The position numbers and the translations under genes are program-made. From positions 136,410 through 200,409 of the forward strand of contig NZ_JAAXCY010000014.1 of the NCBI RefSeq assembly GCF_014230465.1: a stretch of 64,000 nt of DNA, written 5' to 3'. Shown piece by piece: positions 57,914 through 64,000 of the stretch (within the stretch, counting starts at the first letter, position 1; every line of letters starts with the position of its first letter). This DNA comes from Pseudomonas cremoris (GTDB lineage Bacteria; Pseudomonadota; Gammaproteobacteria; Pseudomonadales; Pseudomonadaceae). The notes under the pieces were generated by a model. It was given only the letters and a program-made list of their open reading frames with translations, did no database searches and had not been told where the DNA came from.

Positions 57914-58726
57914 TCAGGCGTTATTGGCCAGGAACGTCAGCAGTGCTTCGTTGACGTATTCCGGGTTTTCCCGGGCGCTGATATGGCCTGCTTCCGGGAT
58001 CAGGATCAGGCTGCAGCCGATCAGCTCTGCCATTTCCTCGGCTTCGGTGGGTGGCCGGGGCTTGTCATGCTCGCCGCACATCACTTGAGTGGTGTCGGCA
58101 TCCAGGTGCGAAAGCTGTTCCAGCACATCCTCACGGCTGAAAATCAGCCGGCCCAATGGCACGATGCTGTCCAGCAGGCGCTCGCGGGAGTGCGCCTGCA
58201 ACGACGCGCGAAAGTCCTGATACAACGCAGATTCACGGTCGATACCCGGGCGGAAAAAGATCGGTGCGATCACATCCAAAAGCGGTTCGGGGATGGCGCC
58301 TGCGTCCTCGATCATCTTGAACAGCGAGAAGTAGTACTGACGCGTGGCCTCGGGTTCGGCCCCGAGGTAGGTGTCCATCAGTACCAGGCTGTTTACCCGC
58401 TGTGGAGCAAGCAGCGCGAGGCGTGCGCCCCACATGCCGCCGACCGAAAGGCCCACCAGGTTGATCTGCGCGATATCCAGCTGGTCCAACAGGGCCAAGG
58501 CCTGGCGTGCCAAATCGTCTAGGGAACGGGTGTGTGCCGGCAATGGGCCGGATTCGCCATGGCCCCATAGTTCGGGGACGATCACGCGGTACTGTTGCGA
58601 GAGTGCTTCGATCTGTGGCGTCCACATGTCATGGCCCCACAGGTAGCTTGAACCCAGCAGGACGACAGGGCCGGTGCCCTGGTCGATGTAGTGCAGCGGT
58701 TGTCCATCAATGACGGCGACAGGCAT
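57914..58726 (-). CDS. Alpha/beta hydrolase
   Basis: 270 residues. The nucleophile elbow is VGLSVGG (Ser94), preceded by LWGHGESGPLP. The acid is in MCGEHDKPRP and the His in IPEAGHISARENP. The fold and order resemble 3-oxoadipate enol-lactonase and related esterases, but no beta-ketoadipate genes are present, so the specific reaction is unassigned. It is convergent with the chemoreceptor gene. Confidence 0.9.
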   Translation of the reverse strand: MPVAVIDGQPLHYIDQGTGPVVLLGSSYLWGHDMWTPQIEALSQQYRVIVPELWGHGESGPLPAHTRSLDDLARQALALLDQLDIAQINLVGLSVGGMWGARLALLAPQRVNSLVLMDTYLGAEPEATRQYYFSLFKMIEDAGAIPEPLLDVIAPIFFRPGIDRESALYQDFRASLQAHSRERLLDSIVPLGRLIFSREDVLEQLSHLDADTTQVMCGEHDKPRPPTEAEEMAELIGCSLILIPEAGHISARENPEYVNEALLTFLANNA

Positions 58727-58842
58727 AGCGAGCCTCTGACTTCACGGAGTGAGGGGCATTTTTTACGCTAGAAGGAGGCGGGGGGATAGATGCAAAGTGA
58801 TGGCTTATGGCGAACAATGTTCGCCATAGGCGACACGGACGA

Positions 58843-59613
58843 TCAATCGTAGATGACTTTCTTTTTCCACTCGGCGTCGGTTTCGACCACCTTCATGCCT
58901 TCGGTCAATTCGTTGACCTCGTCTTCGGCAGGCTTGCTGTTGGTCAGCACGGTGGAGTTGGCGCGCGCCAGTTGTGCCTCCAACTGTTGCAGTTGTGCGC
59001 TGTAGATCACCGGCTCCGGTTGTTTGCGCAAGTACTGCACGCCACGTTCGAAGGCCAGTCGGGCCTGGCCCGGTTGGCCTTGCTGCAAGGCATGCTGGCC
59101 GAGATTGTTGAAGAACTCGATGTGCAACAGCACGAGGATATGGCGAATTTCCTTGATCCAGTGCTTGGCCTCGTTGGTCGGCAGGAAGCCGTCCTGGGCG
59201 GCGCGGGTCACTTGGCCGTGCAGGGCTTCGAGAAGGAAGCGTACGTCCTTGGCCTTGGCTTCGGTCTGGATTGGGGCCGGCGGGTTGTTGACCGGGATCG
59301 ACTCACCCTGGGCGACCAGCGCATTCAACTCGGTGATCCGCGCCTTGACCGGTGCACTGCTCTTGTTGAGGTGGAGCAGGCGTTGGTTGACGTTGAGCTC
59401 CAGGCGGGTCAGCAACAATTTGAGCGACGGGGTCATCAACTGGCCCGGGAATGTCTCGGTAATTTCACCGCAACGGCGCAGGCGATCGTTAAGCTCGATC
59501 TCGGTGCGCTTCTTCTCCAGTTTGTTGTTTTCCACCACATGGTTCATGTAGCCAATGGCGATCAGTATTACGATCCCGGCTATTACCAGCAGGGTGATCA
59601 TGAGTGGTGTCAC
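58843..59613 (-). CDS. Conserved hypothetical protein with N-terminal membrane anchor
   Basis: 256 residues. The N-terminal membrane helix (LMITLLVIAGIVILIAIGYMNHVV) is followed by a charged, mainly helical cytoplasmic region. A segment near residues 140-210 (HWIKEIRHILVLLHIEFFNNLGQHALQQGQPGQA) looks like one TPR-type repeat. The GTG start at 59613 has an AGAGG site 8 bases upstream; the ATG four codons later (59601) is also possible. I do not recognise the family. It looks like a Pseudomonas-conserved protein, judged by its normal codon use. Confidence 0.68.
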   Translation of the reverse strand: MTPLMITLLVIAGIVILIAIGYMNHVVENNKLEKKRTEIELNDRLRRCGEITETFPGQLMTPSLKLLLTRLELNVNQRLLHLNKSSAPVKARITELNALVAQGESIPVNNPPAPIQTEAKAKDVRFLLEALHGQVTRAAQDGFLPTNEAKHWIKEIRHILVLLHIEFFNNLGQHALQQGQPGQARLAFERGVQYLRKQPEPVIYSAQLQQLEAQLARANSTVLTNSKPAEDEVNELTEGMKVVETDAEWKKKVIYD

Positions 59614-59983
59614 CGGTGTGACCTCTTTATAGGGTTTGCTGTGGAGTGTAGTGATTGGGCCATCCGGCGGATAGGACTGATCGACCAGTTGCCCAGGTAG
59701 ATTCTTCTATATAGGTACGCTTTTAACGCGGGGCTCCCTGCATGGATGCACATTGCCATCATTTGCTGTGGCGAACTATAGCGCCTTGTCGCGCGTCAGA
59801 ATATAGGCGTCAAGGTCCAGACAGGCAGAATCCCTGTAGAGCCCCGGAAAGCAGGTCGAAGTCATTGATTTTAATAAATTTATCCTTGGGGGTTGACGAC
59901 CTTTCAATCCATCCATAGAATGCGCGCCACTTAAAGCGTAAAGCACACAGCGAAACGCGGCGGGTAGTGAATGTTGTACGTGT
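59614..59983. other. Intergenic region before the tRNA cluster
   Basis: 370 bases without a convincing ORF. The one clear signal is the tRNA promoter at 59893-59921. Codon-free, moderately AT-rich sequence fills the rest. Confidence 0.6.
59893..59921 (+). promoter_or_regulatory. Sigma-70 promoter of the tRNA cluster
   Basis: TTGACG and TAGAAT with a 17-base spacer are followed by a GC-rich discriminator (GCGCGCC), typical of stable-RNA promoters under stringent control. Confidence 0.7.
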
Positions 59984-60059
59984 GTCCCCTTCGTCTAGTG
60001 GCCTAGGACACCGCCCTTTCACGGCGGTAACAGGGGTTCGAGTCCCCTAGGGGACGCCA
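59984..60059 (+). tRNA. tRNA-Glu (anticodon TTC)
   Basis: 76 nt with cloverleaf arms GTCCCCT / AGGGGAC, anticodon loop in CCCTTTCACGG (TTC), T arm GGGGTTCGAGTCCCC and encoded CCA. Confidence 0.95.
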
Positions 60060-60062
60060 TTT

Positions 60063-60138
<76 letters not shown>

Positions 60139-60241
60139 ATTTAAGCAGTGTTGCTCTTGGGCGGCACTGAGTGAAACCAGGGCATAATCTTCGGATTTAA
60201 CCTCTGGGCACTGGAATACACACCATGTGTTTCAGTAGCGT

Positions 60242-60317
60242 GTCCCCTTCGTCTAGTGGCCTAGGACACCGCCCTTTCACGGCGGTAACAGGGGTTCGAG
60301 TCCCCTAGGGGACGCCA
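60242..60317 (+). tRNA. tRNA-Glu (anticodon TTC), second copy
   Basis: Identical in all 76 nt to the copy at 59984-60059, 258 bases downstream. Confidence 0.95.
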
Positions 60318-60320
60318 TTT

Positions 60321-60396
<76 letters not shown>

Positions 60397-60404
60397 TATT
60401 CAAC

Positions 60405-60440
60405 AAAAACGCCGATCAGAGATGATCGGCGTTTTTGTTT
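60405..60440 (+). terminator. Intrinsic terminator of the tRNA cluster
   Basis: Stem AAAAACGCCGATCA / TGATCGGCGTTTTT with a GAGA loop and T tract. It can also serve the convergent immunity gene. Confidence 0.88.
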
Positions 60441-60471
60441 GTGCGCGAAAATCCATGCTTATCCGTCGCTA

Positions 60472-62037
60472 TCACGATGGCTGCAGTCCCATCCAAAGCC
60501 AGACGACGTTCTCGCCATCCACAGTCGGCATCAAAACGCCGTGTTCAATGACTTGCTTACTCTCCAACTTATATTCACACACCCAGGTACCCGGATACGG
60601 GCAGGGTTGACCGCTGTTCGCGCGCATGCCGCTGACCGTCCAGTGCCAGCGCACAACCCGGCCTTCATGGGTGGGGAGCCGTTCGTTCAACTGAACATCG
60701 CGTGCGACGAATCGATCGTTTTCAACTTCCCAGCGTCCCGCGCGAGGCGCCGGTTCATGAGTATTGGCATAGCGGGCAGGCGCTGGTGCTGTTTGATCAA
60801 GATCACGCTGCCATGTCACCAGATCGTCTGTGGACGCCGTATCGAGGCCTGGCATGATCTCGCCCTGTTTGAAGGCTCGCCGGGTTTGCGCCCGCCCTGG
60901 AACCAGCCACCATCCGGCTTGAATGCAAGCTGTTCCCGCCACCATACGTAAAGGCATCGGTGCAGAGATCTGGGCAGAAGGCATGGGCAATGGAGCGATG
61001 AAGCGCGTTGCTGGCGTAGGCCAATCGCTGTCAGTGTCAAAGCGGGCCATCCAGCGCCGACTGTCAGCATCGGTAAAACGCTCGTTGGGGTCGCCATCCC
61101 ATTGGCCGAAGCCCAGCAATCCCAAGTCGTCGTTGCGGATCGGCTTGAGCAGTTTGTTCAAGAGCATGGGCAGTTCGGGCACGCCTTGTTCGACCGGATA
61201 CAACTCTGGCTGATCGCCCAGTTCGATCCATTGGCCGCTCTGTAATTCGGTGATGCTGATGCGTGGGTGAGACAGCGCCGTACGTATTTGCTCGCGGGTC
61301 AGGTCAAGTTTTTCGCGCCAGTGGTCGGCGAGCAGGAAGGCCCAGGTGGGGGGGCGGATGCCGTGGACCAGTTCACTGTTCATACAGAAGGTGTAGTCGA
61401 TATCCAGGCCGTAGAAACTCGGGGTGAGTGCCCGCTCCCAAGTGGTGATGGCTGATCGCGTACCAAATTCAAGCGGGTTGGCCATGGCGAAGCCGCTGTA
61501 GACCTGATGCGCCTTGAGCAGGTCAATGGTCTTGAGCACAAAGCGGCGCCATGCTTCGCGGTTGTCCAGCCACCATTGCCAGCGGTAATAGAACGTTATT
61601 GAGGAGTAAGGGTTATAACTACCTTCGTATTCTAAAAATGATGTTCGCCAGAAGTAACCTGCCGTTGTGGGTGACGTGGCATGGTTTTTTTCATCAGTGA
61701 AGTTAAAGACAAAAGTTTTATAGCGAGAAATTTTCCTGGCCTGTTCACGAAGATCTGGCAGGCGTGTGGAGCCATATGGGTGTGGACGCTCCGACATTGG
61801 ATGGGTGCCAACGGTGTAAGGCTTGCCAAGAAGTTGTTCGAAGGTTTCATGGATATCCACCATCATCAGCGCTGCTTCTTGGTGGTTGTCTGGGCCAGGG
61901 GGGAAGTAGAAGCTGATGAAAGGGCTGACGCTGTGTCGAGCATCGTCAGTACCCCAATCAGTGTTTGGCCACTCCTTGAGCTCTGCAATAAATTCATCAC
62001 GCTCATTTTCATCAAACAAATTATGGGTAGTACTCAC
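60472..62037 (-). CDS. T6SS immunity protein, DUF3396-like with duplicated C-terminal motif
   Basis: 521 residues. The N-terminal two thirds (about 1-340) resemble the type VI immunity family DUF3396 (YYRWQWWLDNREAWRRF; LGLLGFGQWDGDPNE). The C-terminal part holds two copies of a Cys-x3-4-Gly-x-Trp motif followed by Gly-x2-Met-Pro: ACIQAGWW near residue 371 and PCPYPGTW near 479. Such regions occur in other T6SS immunity proteins. GTG 62037 has an AGGAGG site 5 bases upstream. The site lies in the end of the effector gene, so the two are translationally coupled. Its presumed role is protection from the nuclease encoded just upstream. Confidence 0.78.
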   Translation of the reverse strand: MSTTHNLFDENERDEFIAELKEWPNTDWGTDDARHSVSPFISFYFPPGPDNHQEAALMMVDIHETFEQLLGKPYTVGTHPMSERPHPYGSTRLPDLREQARKISRYKTFVFNFTDEKNHATSPTTAGYFWRTSFLEYEGSYNPYSSITFYYRWQWWLDNREAWRRFVLKTIDLLKAHQVYSGFAMANPLEFGTRSAITTWERALTPSFYGLDIDYTFCMNSELVHGIRPPTWAFLLADHWREKLDLTREQIRTALSHPRISITELQSGQWIELGDQPELYPVEQGVPELPMLLNKLLKPIRNDDLGLLGFGQWDGDPNERFTDADSRRWMARFDTDSDWPTPATRFIAPLPMPSAQISAPMPLRMVAGTACIQAGWWLVPGRAQTRRAFKQGEIMPGLDTASTDDLVTWQRDLDQTAPAPARYANTHEPAPRAGRWEVENDRFVARDVQLNERLPTHEGRVVRWHWTVSGMRANSGQPCPYPGTWVCEYKLESKQVIEHGVLMPTVDGENVVWLWMGLQPS

Positions 62038-62039
62038 GT

Positions 62040-62976
62040 TCACCTCCTGCTTTTGGCGCCCTTGGATGTAGGGGGCCGTCTGTTATCCGTTTCAGAGCCA
62101 GTGCAATCTTCCGGAACGCGTAGCAAGGCCACTTTCTCCCGCCCAATCTTTTCTCGGTTGGCGCCTGTTTTGGGTCTCATCAGTCGTGCGTAATCGTTTA
62201 TTTGTGTTTGCTTTACCCAATCCCCCGGAAACTTGATCTCGACCGCCGCAAATACGTTTTCGATCTCAAAGGGCTCCTGACGGTATTCCACTACCACCAA
62301 ATCCGGTGCTAGCGAGCTCGGGCGAGGCCAGAATGGCTGTATCGCGCTGCCAAACCGTTTGGGGCGAGTTGTTGGATCGCCAAGCAACGCTTTTTGGCTG
62401 CTGCGGTTGTAGTTCGGCTCGGCCTTGAGTGGGCTTCTCCATTCCAGCGCCTCGTCCACGGACTCAAAGAACAGCGAGGCCGTGAACTGCTTGAGTGCAA
62501 CCTCAATCGTGGTTTCCACTCTGTCGCCCGCGATCTTCTTGCGAATGCGGCGTGGCACCTTGATCGGCGCCTGCAGGGCGACTGTGCAGACTTGGCTGAT
62601 AGCTGGGCGAAAAGGTACTTTACGTTCGATGTATTCCTTGAAATTCACGTTCTCTCTGCCTCTTCGAGAAAGGTACTTTACGTTCGATGTATTCCTTGAA
62701 ATTCACGTTCTCTTTGCCTCTTCGAGAAACCGTGCTGTTGCCACCCCGGTCTACTGCGGCAAACGTGGAACTTTTGCGGTCGATTTCACGCGCCATTGCT
62801 TCGATGGTGTCTTGAAGAACTTTTTTAATCTGCTTTCTTCGCTCGTTAATCTCTACGGCAAGCTGGGCCAGTTCGGTGGCAGTTTTGGCGTTTTCATAAG
62901 CCTGGTTTGCTCGGTAGGCCCGATAGGCTTTGTCGATAACGTGAGCGAGAGTTCGGGCAATGGGGATTACTGGCAT
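62040..62976 (-). pseudogene. VRR-NUC-type T6SS nuclease effector, frame split by a tandem duplication
   Basis: Two overlapping frames are seen: 62976-62620 (118 codons, ending in a stop) and 62648-62040 (202 codons). Removal of one 58-bp repeat unit would fuse them into one 292-residue protein. The N-terminal third is helical (AKTATELAQLAVEINERRKQ). The C-terminal domain has a PD-(D/E)xK nuclease pattern: PD in LAPDLVVVEY, then VEIKFPGD, then Gln and Tyr in QTQINDYARL (about D206, E227, K229 in the fused protein). This is the VRR-NUC family used by some T6SS effectors. It overlaps the vgrG stop (TGATG) and the immunity start. The second fragment could be reinitiated at a GTG, so partial activity is not excluded. 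Confidence 0.72.
62611..62726. repeat. 58-bp tandem duplication
   Basis: Units 62611-62668 and 62669-62726 begin AAAGGTACTTTACGTTCGAT and differ at one base (C/T in TTCTCTCTGCC versus TTCTCTTTGCC, changing Arg to Lys). 58 is not a multiple of 3, so the second copy shifts the frame. Confidence 0.95.
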
Positions 62977-64000
62977 CAGTCGAGGCCTTCGCTGTAATGG
63001 GCAAGAAAGTCATCAGGAAAAATGACCTTGGTCTCTACGGGTGGGGTCTCATCATCGAAAGCCATCAGATAGGGCTGCCAGGTTTCGGTGATTCGCTGAT
63101 CGTCGCGCATGATTGCCTTGTGGGCCTGCACGGGTCTGGATGCCTCGGTAACAGTCCAGTCAGTTGCCCCTTGGGGGCAGGTGAGGCCTTCGCTGAGTAG
63201 GGTGGCGCCATCAGTGATGCGATATCGATAGCCCGCGAAAGCACGTTGATCGTTCTTCAGCAACGTGTAACGTCCCAGGAATGCTCCAAGTGGTGCGGCG
63301 GGAGATGGTGGACTGCCGAGCGGGTTGCCCGTACCGATTGCATCTGTGGTGACGGGGCCTTTGAGCTTTATGGTCAGCCCATCAAGGGTAATGCCATCGC
63401 TATCAATCGTGATGCTGCCACCGGGGGCTCTCAGGACAATGCGTTCGCCTGATGAAACATCGAACACTGTCGTTTTTTGCTCAATGCGTTGCCCTGCGCA
63501 CAGGTAGTAGCGGTTTTGGACTGATTGCTCGGCACTGCCTCCAATCTGGATGTTATGGTCAGCGGCGATTTTATCATGCCGGTTGTTGGCAATTTCCTCG
63601 ACGCGGTCCCCGCCGATGCTGGTGTGATGATTGCGTCCCAGCGTCTCAATTCGGTCACGACCCAGTTGCAGATGCTGATCCTGCACAATAGCAATGTGCT
63701 CGTCGTTACCTACTCGCTTGCTGCGGTTACGGCCGATTTCTACCTGCTCGTCGTGTTCGACCTTCTCGCTTCGGTCGTTACCCACGTAGTGGGTGTTGTT
63801 GTGTTTGATATGGACGTTCTTATCTTTCTCTGCATGGATGAACACTTCCTGATGGCCCAACTCATCCTCAAAACGCAGCTCATTGAAGCCATCACCCTTA
63901 TGAGTTCGGCTTTTGATGGTCATCCGCGTCTTGTGCTTGGGCAGCTCATACGGCGGCAGATTGGTCTGGCGGTAGGTGCGGCCCGTGGCGATAGGCTGGT
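62976..64000 (-). CDS. VgrG (T6SS spike) C-terminal part
   Basis: The frame is open to the end of the window, so the N-terminal gp27/gp5-like part is missing. Visible are QTNLPPYELPKHKTRMTIKS, a series of gp5-like beta-helix repeats (HNNTHYVGNDRSEKV; RNRSKRVGNDEHIAI; NRHDKIAADHNIQIGGSAEQ) and a DUF2345-type segment (APGGSITIDSDGITLDG). A C-terminal extension (about 110 residues after PSPAAPLGAFLG) follows and may bind the effector. It overlaps the effector start by one base, so vgrG, effector and immunity form one transcript. Other T6SS genes are not in the window. Confidence 0.9.
   Translation of the reverse strand, partial: QPIATGRTYRQTNLPPYELPKHKTRMTIKSRTHKGDGFNELRFEDELGHQEVFIHAEKDKNVHIKHNNTHYVGNDRSEKVEHDEQVEIGRNRSKRVGNDEHIAIVQDQHLQLGRDRIETLGRNHHTSIGGDRVEEIANNRHDKIAADHNIQIGGSAEQSVQNRYYLCAGQRIEQKTTVFDVSSGERIVLRAPGGSITIDSDGITLDGLTIKLKGPVTTDAIGTGNPLGSPPSPAAPLGAFLGRYTLLKNDQRAFAGYRYRITDGATLLSEGLTCPQGATDWTVTEASRPVQAHKAIMRDDQRITETWQPYLMAFDDETPPVETKVIFPDDFLAHYSEGLD

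Overview
The window looks like a core-chromosome segment of a fluorescent Pseudomonas (P. fluorescens group). This rests on recognised protein families, Pseudomonas-type gene order and many REP/REPIN elements with the P. fluorescens-type core GTGGGAGCGGGCTTGCTCGC; no database search was possible. From memory, the order gltA / sdhCDAB-sucAB-lpd-sucCD / brnQ / htpG / fabBA / hybrid kinase / gpsA / acyl-CoA ligase parallels P. aeruginosa PA1580-PA1622.

Layout. 1-2.7 kb: the end of an RND efflux operon (permease and outer-membrane channel). 2.9-5.0 kb: mlaA-like gene coupled to a periplasmic alpha/beta hydrolase. 5.2-8.4 kb: a small membrane protein, a GH17 glucan enzyme and an orphan glycine-betaine-type binding protein. 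8.7-10.7 kb: DUF485-actP acetate uptake. 10.9-24.0 kb: the TCA cluster, with gltA divergent from sdhCDAB-sucAB-lpd-sucCD. Acetate uptake, citrate synthase, succinate dehydrogenase, 2-oxoglutarate dehydrogenase and succinyl-CoA synthetase form one metabolic block. 24.4-34.1 kb: brnQ, a DUF599 protein, a small lipoprotein, two thioesterases, htpG (behind a sigma-32-like promoter), dienelactone hydrolase, pirin, OsmC and a chemoreceptor. 34.3-41.2 kb (minus): fabA-fabB, then a TonB receptor / periplasmic binding protein / hybrid kinase operon. 41.4-49.3 kb: gpsA-DUF4389-sixA, acyl-CoA ligase and thioesterase, two alpha/beta hydrolases, DUF4892 and an AI-2E-family permease. 49.3-51.1 kb: an OmpR-type two-component pair. 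51.4-59.6 kb: pyrF, two oxidoreductases, a MocR-type regulator, an HBM-type chemoreceptor, a hydrolase and a hypothetical protein.

60-64 kb: a duplicated tRNA-Glu/tRNA-Gly pair is followed by a minus-strand type VI secretion cassette running off the window end: vgrG (partial), a VRR-NUC-type nuclease effector and a long immunity protein. The effector frame is broken by a 58-bp tandem duplication. Removing either copy restores a single 292-aa reading frame, so this is a natural knock-out, a slippage switch or an assembly artefact.

Other points of interest are the TonB-receptor/binding-protein/hybrid-kinase operon, a heat-shock promoter overlapping the stop codon of the gene before htpG, FabR/DesT-like and TetR-like operators, an 18-codon leader ORF overlapping a DUF4892 gene, and a perfect 26-bp hairpin derived from a REP element.
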